Made by a program: the position numbers and the translations under genes. 64,000 bases of DNA. Source: Pseudomonas fluorescens (lineage in GTDB: Bacteria > Pseudomonadota > Gammaproteobacteria > Pseudomonadales > Pseudomonadaceae). The stretch's first letter is position 1; the number at the start of each line of letters is the position of its first letter. The DNA is taken from assembly GCF_902498065.1 (NCBI RefSeq), contig NZ_CABVIR010000003.1, forward strand, positions 558,001-622,000, written 5' to 3'. The notes beneath the pieces are model-generated. The model was not told the origin of the DNA, did not search any database, and saw only the letters and a program-made list of their open reading frames with translations. Shown one piece after another: positions 8,848 to 16,790 of this stretch.

Positions 8848-9948
8848 TCAAAAAGGAGCCTCGGATGCCTTGGGAAGCACAATATTTTTTCGCTCTCCGT
8901 GCGCCCTTATTGAAATTGCTTTAAAGATTGGTTCGCGAAGTAAAATTTCCATTTCTCCTAGCGTTCTATAATTCAATCCTCCTTCTCCCATAGTTGCAAA
9001 GCGGTAATCTACTCCTGGGCGCATTGATTCAAAGTTTGTAACATGGACATCAAATAGTTGAGGTCTGCTGCCGGGAATATAACTGGCCGCAGCTTCTGAG
9101 AAGTCAATTGCTGTTTGTAGTGTGGGAGATGCGTAGAACCCTCTTCCGCTACTCAATCCGCTAGCAGTGTTCATGTGCCTTGAGTTTATTCCAGCGAGTA
9201 AGCTGGCGGCACTATTATCTGTCGAACCGTGGTATCCAATGAAGGATGTATCAAGAGGGAGGGGGGGTGAATTTCTTGGATAAATGTCTATAGACGATTT
9301 TGATAGATTTTTAGTTGTGGTTGATGGGAGATGGGTTGCAAGTTGATTTTTAACTTTAGAACTGTTGTTGGTTGTAATTATTTTAGATAAATTCTGCCTG
9401 ATCAATGCCCAGCCACTCGCATGCCCGTAGGGGTCTGAAAGATTCACTGAATCCCCCTTGCAATACGCATACGCATTCAGGCCACCTTCCCCAAACGGAC
9501 TCCAACTGTCCGGACTGTTAAACCGCATCAATACCGGGTTGAACGCTCGATAACCATTCCCCAACAAATACCACCCCGTTACCGGATCAGGCCGCTCGCC
9601 GTTAAAGCCAAGCAGGCTGACCAAACCGTTACCCAGCGGTCGATGGCCATAGGGTGCATAGGCCAGTGGACAAGGCGGATTCGCATTAAGCAGGCTCAGC
9701 ACCGAACGCTGTCGATCGGTCGCGAGCAAACGGGTTTCCACGGTGCCGCTCTGGCGCTGTTGCTGCGCGAGCAGTTGATCATCGTGTTGCATGATCGAAC
9801 GCTGCACCGAACCTTGAATCTCGGTGGCCAACCGATCGTTGAGATAGTAACGCTGGGCGCTCGCTTGCTCCGACGGAGCAATAGCAGCCAGCCGATCGAG
9901 TGGATCGTATCGGTAATGGCAGAGCAGCATTTGACGATTGGACTGCAT
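8848..9948 (-). CDS. Orphan Rhs-core protein with exotoxin A-like ADP-ribosyltransferase tip (A2)
   Basis: A 366-residue protein; the start at 9948 matches the start of A1 and has a ribosome binding site, while the longer in-frame extension to 10125 runs through the palindrome. Residues 1-176 are the Rhs shell end and core, ending at DPYGH. The tip (about 235-366) resembles the catalytic domain of Pseudomonas exotoxin A in order and spacing: FIGYHGS (H240) for the NAD-binding His, RGFYASP (Y272) for the Tyr, a following F283/Y290 region, and EMEILL (E334) for the catalytic Glu, with a terminal stretch like that of ExoA. By that analogy it would transfer ADP-ribose from NAD+ to a target protein. 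No immunity gene is present. Activity and target are inferred. Confidence 0.78.
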   Translation of the reverse strand: MQSNRQMLLCHYRYDPLDRLAAIAPSEQASAQRYYLNDRLATEIQGSVQRSIMQHDDQLLAQQQRQSGTVETRLLATDRQRSVLSLLNANPPCPLAYAPYGHRPLGNGLVSLLGFNGERPDPVTGWYLLGNGYRAFNPVLMRFNSPDSWSPFGEGGLNAYAYCKGDSVNLSDPYGHASGWALIRQNLSKIITTNNSSKVKNQLATHLPSTTTKNLSKSSIDIYPRNSPPLPLDTSFIGYHGSTDNSAASLLAGINSRHMNTASGLSSGRGFYASPTLQTAIDFSEAAASYIPGSRPQLFDVHVTNFESMRPGVDYRFATMGEGGLNYRTLGEMEILLREPIFKAISIRAHGERKNIVLPKASEAPF

Positions 9949-10016
9949 GGGCCGGGCTCCCTGAAAAGTCCTTGGTTTCAGGATTGCACTGTGGGGGAAT
10001 CGGGCAAGGTTGGCTA

Positions 10017-10032
10017 CTATCAGAACTGATAG
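10017..10032. promoter_or_regulatory. Rhs-cassette palindrome copy 3
   Basis: CTATCAG-AA-CTGATAG, a perfect 7-bp inverted repeat, 69 bases upstream of the A2 start. On the coding strand the right arm reads TGATAGTAG and could double as a -10 region. Confidence 0.78.
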
Positions 10033-10230
10033 GGCCGCCGGACAGTCGCGGTGTCGAATTTGTTTCAGAGCACCGCCAACGCCCATTGATACAGCACCGG
10101 CCCAGTCGGCAAGCCGCCGTGCCATTCATCGCGCGGCATCCGGTCTTTCACGTTTTATCTACGTGAGCGAGATAAAAATGGCTGCACGCCTGAGGAACAT
10201 GCCGGCAGAAGCCGAGTCAAAACGGCAGAT

Positions 10231-10257
10231 TTTTCCGCCCATTGCTGGGCGGTTTTC
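10231..10257 (+). terminator. Hairpin with T-run ahead of the DUF2780 gene
   Basis: CCGCCCA-TTGC-TGGGCGG followed by TTTTC, 22 bases before the DUF2780 start. It looks like an intrinsic terminator on the plus strand, but no plus-strand gene ends just upstream, so it may act as a leader hairpin. The interval 10033-10230 holds nothing else I recognise. Confidence 0.55.
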
Positions 10258-10278
10258 ATGGCACAAGAGGATGTCTGG

Positions 10279-10827
10279 ATGAGGATTTCACGCGGTTTTG
10301 CACTGGCATCGCTCATGACCCTGGCGGCCAGCCCGGTCTTTGCCCAGTTCAACCTGAGCGATGCGGCCAATGCCATCTCGGGCATGAAGGGCGATAACGC
10401 CGCCACAGCGGCTGCGCCGACGTCGCAGACTGCCGGTTTGCTGGGTGTGCTCAGCCAGTTGAACGTGACACCACAACAAGCCGTTGGCGGCACCGGCGCG
10501 ATGCTCGGTCTGGCGAAGAATCAATTGAGTTCGACCGACTATTCGGAACTGGCCAAAAACGTACCGGGCATCGACGCGCTGTCTGGCGGGGGAGAGCTGG
10601 GTGCCCTCGCCGGTTTGCTCGGTTCATCCGGCAAGGCGGCTGGTCTGGACAACGCCTTGGGTAACGTCAAGGACACCAACGACCTGAACAATGCGTTCAG
10701 CGCGTTGGGCATGGACAGCGGCATGATCGGTCAGTTTGCCCCGCTGATTCTGCAATACCTCGGTCAGCAGGGCGTCGGCGGTTCGCTGCTGCAGAACCTG
10801 GGCGGAATCTGGGGCGCCGGCAGCTGA
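10279..10827 (+). CDS. Secreted DUF2780 protein
   Basis: A 182-residue protein. Residues 1-23 form a clear Sec signal peptide ending in SPVFA-QF, so the mature protein is probably periplasmic. The rest is rich in Gly, Ala, Leu and Asn and matches what I know as DUF2780 (VcgC/VcgE-like), a family without an assigned function. The ATG at 10279 follows AAGAGGA; the in-frame codon at 10258 would place extra charged residues before the signal peptide. The gene converges on the acyltransferase gene, leaving only one base between the stops. Confidence 0.8.
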   Translation: MRISRGFALASLMTLAASPVFAQFNLSDAANAISGMKGDNAATAAAPTSQTAGLLGVLSQLNVTPQQAVGGTGAMLGLAKNQLSSTDYSELAKNVPGIDALSGGGELGALAGLLGSSGKAAGLDNALGNVKDTNDLNNAFSALGMDSGMIGQFAPLILQYLGQQGVGGSLLQNLGGIWGAGS

Positions 10828-10828
10828 T

Positions 10829-11716
10829 TCAGCGGCGCTCGGCGCGCAAGGCGTCGATGCGTCGGTCCTTCTCGATCCAGAGCTGATTGACCCAGTTCTG
10901 GACCGTTTCGCGAAACACCGGATCGTTCTCGTAATCGCCCTGCCACAACGCGGGGTCGAGTTCGCGGGTGTTGATGTCGATGATGACCCTCGGCACGTTG
11001 CCGCTGATCAAATCCCAAAAACCCGGAATCTTCTGCTGCGGATACACCACCGTCACATCGAGAATGGCGTCCAGCTGTTCACCCAACGCCGCCAGCACAA
11101 ACGCCACGCCGCCGGCCTTGGGCTTGAGCAAATGGGTGAACGGTGATTGCTGCTGAGTGCTTTTCGCCGCCGTGAACCGGGTGCCTTCCAGGTAATTGAC
11201 CACCGTCACTGGCTGGCGCTTGAACAGTTCGCACGCGGCTTTGGTGATTTCCAGATCCTTGCCGGCAAGCGTCGGGTTCTTCGCCAGAAACGCTTTGGTG
11301 TAGCGCTTCATGAACGGGTAATCCAGCGCCCACCATGCCAAACCGAGGAAAGGCACCCAGATCAGTTCTTTCTTGAGAAAGAATTTGAAGAACGGCGTGC
11401 GCCGGTTGAGGGTATGGATCAACGCCGGGATATCCACCCACGACTGATGGTTGCTGATCACCAGATAGGAGGTGTCAACCCGCAGGTCAGCGCCGCCGCG
11501 AATGTCCCATTGCGTGGGGATGCACAGGCGGAAGATCAGCTTGTCGATTTCGGCCCAGGTCTCGGCGATCCACATCACCGCATTTGATGCGTAATCGCGC
11601 AAGCGACCGGGCAGGACCAGTTTGAGCAGGGCAAACACCATTAGCGGCCCGAACAGAACCAGGGTATTGAGCAACAGCAGCAGGGTAACGAAACAGCCGG
11701 TGAGCAGGCGGCGCAT
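10829..11716 (-). CDS. PlsC-like 1-acyl-glycerophosphate acyltransferase family protein
   Basis: A 295-residue inner membrane protein of the LPLAT superfamily, similar to E. coli YihG. A hydrophobic anchor spans residues 8-34. The catalytic NHQSWVD motif (H90, D95) and the substrate-binding YLEGTRF motif follow in the expected order. It probably acylates lysophosphatidic acid or a related lysolipid at the sn-2 position. It is transcribed toward the DUF2780 gene and appears to be monocistronic. Confidence 0.88.
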   Translation of the reverse strand: MRRLLTGCFVTLLLLLNTLVLFGPLMVFALLKLVLPGRLRDYASNAVMWIAETWAEIDKLIFRLCIPTQWDIRGGADLRVDTSYLVISNHQSWVDIPALIHTLNRRTPFFKFFLKKELIWVPFLGLAWWALDYPFMKRYTKAFLAKNPTLAGKDLEITKAACELFKRQPVTVVNYLEGTRFTAAKSTQQQSPFTHLLKPKAGGVAFVLAALGEQLDAILDVTVVYPQQKIPGFWDLISGNVPRVIIDINTRELDPALWQGDYENDPVFRETVQNWVNQLWIEKDRRIDALRAERR

Positions 11717-11860
11717 AAGTAACTCTTGAAAGCGTTTGGGCGCGCCATGATAAGCAGCTTCGGGCGACAGGCCAAATCGGTGGTGACGAATGTTTCACCT
11801 TTGTCTCGGTATATTTCGAGGCCATTCAGATCAAATTGCTCCAGTGACTGTTCTGGCCTC

Positions 11861-11953
11861 TTCGCGGGCAAGCCACGCTCCCACAGGGTTTTGTATCGCT
11901 CACAGAATTGCGATGCGACACAAAACCCTGTGGGAGCGGGCTTGCCCGCGATG
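11861..11953. repeat. REP pair upstream of the acyltransferase
   Basis: Two facing REPs of the TTCGCGGGCAAGCC type whose homology continues inward (CCCACAGGGTTTTGT / ACAAAACCCTGTGGG), making an almost continuous palindrome of about 90 bases. It lies between divergent genes. Confidence 0.9.
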
Positions 11954-12027
11954 CAATCTCAAGAACGAACGAATGGCTCACTGACGGTCTAAAATTCCGC
12001 TGCCCCTCTCCCAAGGACATCCATCAC

Positions 12028-12531
12028 GTGAAATCCCTCCTCGCATTGCTTTCCCTCGTGGCCCTGCCGGTCCTGGCCGCCGAGCCGACCCTGTACGGGC
12101 GCTACGAATACATCGCGCTACCGGAAATTGGCGGCGAAGTCCTCAAGGCCAAAATGGACACCGGCGCCCTGACCGCATCGCTGTCGGCCAAGGACATCGA
12201 AACGTTCACCCGCGACGGCGATGAATGGGTGCGTTTCCGCCTCGCTACCAAAGATGCGAGCAACAAGGTCTACGAGCACAAGGTCGCGCGGATCAGCAAG
12301 ATCAAGACCCGCTCCGAAGAAGACGAGGATGAAGATGCCGCGGCGCCCACCAAGCGTCCGGTGGTCGATCTGGAGTTGTGCCTGGGCAACGTCAAGCGCA
12401 CGGTCGAGGTCAACCTGACCGACCGCAGCAGCTTTAACTACCCTTTGTTGATCGGCGCCAAAGCCTTGCGTGAATTCGGCGCTGCGGTGAATCCGGCTCG
12501 GCGGTTTACGGCAGATAAACCTGATTGCTGA
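12028..12531 (+). CDS. Retropepsin-like (RimK-associated zinc protease family) periplasmic protein
   Basis: A 167-residue protein of the family long annotated as putative ATP-dependent zinc protease (DUF785). A signal peptide is seen at residues 1-18 (ending VLAAE). The MDTGALTAS motif near residue 50 is the retropepsin-like active-site signature, so an aspartic-protease fold is more likely than a zinc enzyme. A GTG start at 12028 is chosen because AAGGACA lies upstream and the signal peptide begins directly; the longer frame to 11908 runs into the REP pair. An acidic loop (EEDEDEDAA) sits mid-protein. Confidence 0.8.
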   Translation: MKSLLALLSLVALPVLAAEPTLYGRYEYIALPEIGGEVLKAKMDTGALTASLSAKDIETFTRDGDEWVRFRLATKDASNKVYEHKVARISKIKTRSEEDEDEDAAAPTKRPVVDLELCLGNVKRTVEVNLTDRSSFNYPLLIGAKALREFGAAVNPARRFTADKPDC

Positions 12532-12593
12532 TTGGGTGTTGTTACTGCCTGAGCAGAGCGTGAAATGTCGCATGCCGAGCGGACTGAATGGTG

Positions 12594-13412
12594 TCACCTG
12601 GCGCCTTTGCGGATAACTGCCGAGAGATAAGCACTCTTCAGAAACCCGCTACCTCTGACGGTGATGACCCTTACATCAAAGTGGGGATCTCGTGCCGCAT
12701 GTTCGTAAGAGGGCGGCATTTCTCTTGGCGTGTTAGGCGTTCGAGTGAGTGAATTTGAACGATAGATCGGTGGTGGTGAGTCAGGACGCGGAAAGTAGGA
12801 CGGCGGAAAGCTGGCGCGATCAACCCCCTCATCTGTTTTGACTGACACGCGCGATGTGGAAGTATGCGTGGCGGCTATGGGTGTATTTACCTCTGGATTC
12901 GCCAAAGGATTGCGATTACCAGGTCGCATACCTTGGGCGGGGGACGGCAGTGAAGGGTTACCCGCAGATATCTGGAGGGTAGTTTCAGCCCTTGGGGAGC
13001 TGAGAATAGGTTCGACAGTTGATGGTCGTCTGAGCGATCTAAGAAAATTTCTGATAGCGAGAAAAAACTGTGAAGCATGGCCTGATGGATCCACACAGTC
13101 GATTGGATCACCGCCGCAATACCCATACGAATTCACCCCACCCGCCCCAAACGGACTCCAACTGTCCGGGCTGTTAAACCGCATCAACGCCGGGTTGAAC
13201 TGCCGATACCCCTTGCCTAAATGATAATGCCCGGTCAGCGGGTCCGGCAGTTCGCCGTTAAACCCGAGCAAACTCAGCAAGCCGTTTTCCCGTGGGCGAT
13301 AACCGTAGGGTGAATAGGCGATGGCGTGAGATCGATCCGCATCGAGGGCGTTCAGCACCGAGTGGTGTTGATCGGTTGCCAGCAGAGTGGTTTTGCGTGA
13401 ATGCGTAGGCAT
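12594..13412 (-). CDS. Orphan Rhs-core protein with proline-rich PPxY tip (cassette B1)
   Basis: A 272-residue protein. It starts at MPTHSRKTTLLATDQ, later in the Rhs core than the A cassettes, and runs through LLGFNGE, RFNSPD and DPSGH (residues 109-112). The tip (113-272) is rich in Pro and Ser and has three PPxY motifs at 203-206, 214-217 and 233-236. PPxY is the classic ligand of WW domains in eukaryotic proteins, though it may be coincidental here. The start at 13412 has a ribosome binding site and the palindrome 68 bases upstream. It lies directly downstream of B2 with no gene between, and ends 62 bases from the retropepsin gene. Confidence 0.78.
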   Translation of the reverse strand: MPTHSRKTTLLATDQHHSVLNALDADRSHAIAYSPYGYRPRENGLLSLLGFNGELPDPLTGHYHLGKGYRQFNPALMRFNSPDSWSPFGAGGVNSYGYCGGDPIDCVDPSGHASQFFLAIRNFLRSLRRPSTVEPILSSPRAETTLQISAGNPSLPSPAQGMRPGNRNPLANPEVNTPIAATHTSTSRVSVKTDEGVDRASFPPSYFPRPDSPPPIYRSNSLTRTPNTPREMPPSYEHAARDPHFDVRVITVRGSGFLKSAYLSAVIRKGAR

Positions 13413-13479
13413 GGGCTGAGTTCCGTGCAAGGTCCATAAAACCGGTCTCCAGCATCGGAGCTTTTTCAGTGTTTGCCTA

Positions 13480-13495
13480 CTATCAGAACTACTAG
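13480..13495. promoter_or_regulatory. Rhs-cassette palindrome copy 4
   Basis: CTATCAG-AA-CTACTAG, left arm intact and right arm with two changes, 68 bases upstream of the B1 start. The stop codon of B2 lies inside it. Confidence 0.7.
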
Positions 13496-14349
13496 GTCTG
13501 GTCCGACATATCTGGCTGTCGAATGCGTCGACTCCACAAAGTCGACCGCTTTGGCAGTACAATATCTTTTACTCTTCGCCATCCGTTAGGCGGGGTTGGC
13601 ACAAGCCTTTCTATTTCGTGGACTGCCGGTGGTTGATCCGAGAAAGTAACTTTTTGGGATCGCTCAAGTAGAGTGGAGGGTGGTGTGTTTGAGACATGCT
13701 CCATCACTTCATAAGAATATTTCTGACGAGCGTTAATGGTTTTTTTAAATTCAGGCGGGGTTAACGTCATCGACATGTTTTTTGAAAACTCTGGATTGTT
13801 TGACACAGCCGCGCTATGAATTCGGCGATATTTGTCTGCTTCCAATTGCGTCGTATATATGTTTCTTGGTGTTTCTCCTGATGTAAATATTTCGTGTATG
13901 TTTTTTAGCGAGTTCGTCTGAGCTGTCGCTAGATGTTTTTGTTGCGTCTGCTTGATGATGGCAGGATCCATGAGTCCCACCTTTCTCAGAATAGGCTTCA
14001 GAAACTCCAGAGTGTGCCCTGTCGAATCAGCCGTATTTACAGGATTCCCTACACAGTAAGCATAAGCATTAAACCCACCCTCCCCAAACGGACTCCAACT
14101 GTCCGGGCTGTTAAACCGCATCAACACCGGATTGAACTGCCGGTACCCTTTGCCCAAATGATAATGCCCGGTCAGCGAGTCCGGCAGTTCGCCGTTAAAC
14201 CCGAGCAAACTGAGCAAGCCGTTTTCCGGTGGGCGATAACCGTAGGGTGAATAGGCGATGGCGTGAGATTGACCCGCATCGAGGGCGCTCAGCACCGAGT
14301 GTTGTTGATCGGTTGCCAGCAGAGTGGTTTTGCGTGAATGCGTAGGCAT
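13492..14349 (-). CDS. Orphan Rhs-core protein with unknown tip (cassette B2)
   Basis: A 285-residue protein whose first 110 residues are nearly identical to those of B1, including the start at MPTHSRKTTLLATDQ. The tip after the D-S-T-G-H boundary is unrelated to the other tips, basic and Thr/Lys-rich, and is encoded by AT-richer DNA. I recognise no domain in it. The stop codon falls within the palindrome that belongs to B1, so the two cassettes abut exactly. A ribosome binding site (GGAG) and the palindrome at 14417 precede the start. Confidence 0.78.
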   Translation of the reverse strand: MPTHSRKTTLLATDQQHSVLSALDAGQSHAIAYSPYGYRPPENGLLSLLGFNGELPDSLTGHYHLGKGYRQFNPVLMRFNSPDSWSPFGEGGFNAYAYCVGNPVNTADSTGHTLEFLKPILRKVGLMDPAIIKQTQQKHLATAQTNSLKNIHEIFTSGETPRNIYTTQLEADKYRRIHSAAVSNNPEFSKNMSMTLTPPEFKKTINARQKYSYEVMEHVSNTPPSTLLERSQKVTFSDQPPAVHEIERLVPTPPNGWRRVKDIVLPKRSTLWSRRIRQPDMSDQT

Positions 14350-14416
14350 GGGCGGAGCTCCGTGCAAGGTCCATAAAACCGGTCTCCAGCATCGGAGCTT
14401 TTTCAGTGTTTGCCTA

Positions 14417-14432
14417 CTATCAGAACTGCTAG
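14417..14432. promoter_or_regulatory. Rhs-cassette palindrome copy 5
   Basis: CTATCAG-AA-CTGCTAG, one change from perfect, 68 bases upstream of the B2 start and about 86 bases from creB, which is divergent. Confidence 0.72.
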
Positions 14433-14480
14433 GCCCGGATCGACAAACCCGACTGCCGATTGACGTCGAATCAACCTTGG

Positions 14481-14496
14481 TTCACCGTTCGCCCAC
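14481..14496 (+). promoter_or_regulatory. Possible CreB box ahead of creB
   Basis: TTCAC-CGTTCG-CCCAC resembles the Cre tag TTCAC-N6-TTCAC with two mismatches in the second half. It would fit autoregulation but is weak. Confidence 0.3.
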
Positions 14497-14517
14497 TTAA
14501 CTACGGGCTCGGACGCC

Positions 14518-15198
14518 ATGCCTCATATCCTGATTGTCGAAGACGAAGCGGCGATTGCCGATACCCTGATTTTTGCCTTGCAGGGCGAAGGGTTCACCAC
14601 CACCTGGTTGAGCCTGGGCGCTGCCGCGCTCGAGCATCAGCGCCTGACACCGGCCGATCTGATCATTCTGGACATCGGCCTGCCGGACATCAGTGGCTTC
14701 GAAACCTGCAAGCAGTTGCGGCGTTTCAGTGAAGTACCGGTGATTTTCCTCAGTGCCCGCGATGCCGAAATCGACCGCGTGGTGGGGCTGGAAATTGGCG
14801 CCGATGATTACGTCGTCAAGCCCTTCAGCCCACGGGAAGTGGCGGCGCGCGTCCGGGCGATTCTCAAGCGTATGGTCCCGCGAGCATCGTCCGAAGAGGC
14901 TTCGTTGTTATTTCGCATCGACAACGAACGCGTGCAAATCAGCTATCGCAATCAGGCTTTGAATCTCACCCGCCACGAATTCCGCCTGCTGCAATGCCTG
15001 ATCGAGCAACCCGAGCGCGTCTTCAGCCGCGAGCAATTGCTCGACGCGTTGGGGGTTGCGGCGGATGCCGGTTATGAACGCAGCATCGACAGTCACATCA
15101 AGAGCGTGCGCGCCAAATTGCGTCTGGTGAAGGCCGATGCAGAACCGATCCAGACCCATCGCGGCCTTGGTTACAGCTACAGCCCGGGGCACAGCTGA
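14518..15198 (+). CDS. creB: Response regulator CreB
   Basis: An OmpR-type response regulator of 226 residues. The receiver domain has the acidic pair E8/D9, phospho-acceptor D52 (LDIGLPD) and a conserved Lys in VVKPFSP; the winged-helix DNA-binding domain occupies about 130-226. Its stop overlaps the creC start (TGATG), and creD follows, which fixes the identity. In Pseudomonas CreBC is known to respond to cell-wall stress and to control creD. Confidence 0.93.
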   Translation: MPHILIVEDEAAIADTLIFALQGEGFTTTWLSLGAAALEHQRLTPADLIILDIGLPDISGFETCKQLRRFSEVPVIFLSARDAEIDRVVGLEIGADDYVVKPFSPREVAARVRAILKRMVPRASSEEASLLFRIDNERVQISYRNQALNLTRHEFRLLQCLIEQPERVFSREQLLDALGVAADAGYERSIDSHIKSVRAKLRLVKADAEPIQTHRGLGYSYSPGHS

Positions 15199-16616
15199 TG
15201 CCGCTGGGAATCCGGATTTTCCTGGTCTACGTGCTGTTCATCGGCCTGACCGGCTACTTCGTGCTGAACACCGTGATGGAGGAAATCCGCCCTGGGGTGC
15301 GCCAGTCCACTGAAGAAACCCTGGTCGACACCGCGAACCTGATGGCCGAGATCTTGCGTGATGACTTCAAGGCCGGAACGCTCAATCAGAACCGCTGGCC
15401 CGAACTGCTCAAGGCCTACGGTGAGCGGCAGCCCAAGGCGAATATCTGGGGGCTGCCGAAAAACCAGGTCAACCACCGTATCTACGTTACCGACGCGAAA
15501 GGCATTGTCGTGCTGGATTCCAGTGGTGTTGCGGTGGGGCAGGACTACTCGCGGTGGAACGATGTTTTGCTGACCCTGCGCGGAGAGTACGGCGCTCGGT
15601 CCAGTCGCAGCGATGCGAACGATGCGAACTCTTCGGTGATGCACGTCGGCGCGCCGATCCGCGATAACGGCCAGATCATTGGCGTGGTCACCGTGGCCAA
15701 ACCCAACAGCTCGTTGCAGCCTTACGTGGATCGCACCGAGCGCCGATTGCTTGCCTACGGCGCCGGTTTGATAGGTCTTGGCCTGCTGTTCGGCGCGCTA
15801 TTGTCCTGGTGGTTGAGCGCCGCCCTGCGACGGTTGACCGCTTATGCCCAGGCAGTGAGCGAAGGCCGTCGGGTCGAGGTGCCGCATTATCGAGGCGGGG
15901 AGCTGGAGCAACTGGCCTCGGCGGTCGAGCACATGCGCACGCAACTGGAGGGCAAAGCCTACGTCGAGCGTTACGTGCACACCCTGACCCATGAATTGAA
16001 AAGCCCGTTGGCGGCGATTCGCGGTGCGGCGGAATTGCTGCAAGGCGAGATGCCATTGGCCCAGCGGCAGCGATTCGTCAGCAATATCGACAGTGAAAGC
16101 GTGCGGATGCAGCAATTGATCGAACGGTTGCTGAACCTGGCGCAGGTTGAACAGCGTCAAGGCCTGGAAGAGCGGATCAGCGTGCCGCTGGCGGGTTTGG
16201 TGGATGAGTTGCTGAGCGCGCAGGCTGCGCGAATCGAAGGCAAGAAATTGCGAATGGAGCAAATGATTCCAGTGGAGTTGGCGATTACCGGCGAGCCGTT
16301 CCTGCTGCGTCAGGCGCTGGCCAACCTGCTGGAGAATGCGCTGGATTTCACGCCTGCAACGGGCGTGCTGCGATTCAGCGCCGAGAAGGTAGGCGAGCAG
16401 ATTGAATGTCGACTGTTCAACCAGGCCGAAGCGATTCCCGACTACGCGTTGCCGCGATTGAGTGAGCGCTTCTATTCCTTGCCGCGTCCGGACAGCGGGC
16501 GCAAGAGCACCGGGTTGGGGCTTAACTTTGTTGAGGAAGTGGTGAAGTTGCACGGTGGGACATTGAGCATCGGCAATGTCGAGGGCGGGGTTGCAGTGAC
16601 TTTGCGCTTGCCTTAA
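15198..16616 (+). CDS. creC: Sensor histidine kinase CreC
   Basis: A 472-residue membrane kinase. TM1 covers about residues 7-24, a periplasmic sensor domain follows, and TM2 covers about 188-208. After a HAMP region comes the HisKA box with H265 in THELKSPLAAI, then the ATPase domain with N and G boxes (NLLENALDF, GLGLNF). It is partner to CreB and overlaps it by one base. The sensed signal cannot be read from the sequence. Confidence 0.93.
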   Translation: MPLGIRIFLVYVLFIGLTGYFVLNTVMEEIRPGVRQSTEETLVDTANLMAEILRDDFKAGTLNQNRWPELLKAYGERQPKANIWGLPKNQVNHRIYVTDAKGIVVLDSSGVAVGQDYSRWNDVLLTLRGEYGARSSRSDANDANSSVMHVGAPIRDNGQIIGVVTVAKPNSSLQPYVDRTERRLLAYGAGLIGLGLLFGALLSWWLSAALRRLTAYAQAVSEGRRVEVPHYRGGELEQLASAVEHMRTQLEGKAYVERYVHTLTHELKSPLAAIRGAAELLQGEMPLAQRQRFVSNIDSESVRMQQLIERLLNLAQVEQRQGLEERISVPLAGLVDELLSAQAARIEGKKLRMEQMIPVELAITGEPFLLRQALANLLENALDFTPATGVLRFSAEKVGEQIECRLFNQAEAIPDYALPRLSERFYSLPRPDSGRKSTGLGLNFVEEVVKLHGGTLSIGNVEGGVAVTLRLP

Positions 16617-16630
16617 ACCGGGTCGCGGCC

Positions 16631-16699
16631 AATCGCGAGCAGGCTCGCTCCCACATGGACTTGCGTTGAACCTGTAGGCGCGAGCTTCCTCGCGAGGGG
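16631..16699. repeat. REP element with degenerate second arm between creC and creD
   Basis: One good REP (ATCGCGAGCAGGCTCGCTCCCAC), then a poorer match (CCTGTAGGCGCGAGCTTCCTCGCG). The pair has partly decayed. Confidence 0.75.
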
Positions 16700-16790
16700 C
16701 CGGCCCAGTCTCCACACACTCTCCACACTCCCCCCATAAAACCCACACACACCGCACCCAGACTCTCCCCATCCAAACAAGGAGAGTCCC

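Noticed and set aside
10065..10139. 24-residue minus-strand frame upstream of cassette A2
   Set aside because: It reads like a gene end (WHGGLPTGPVLYQW) but has no supporting ribosome binding site or recognised family; it may be a remnant, too short to call.
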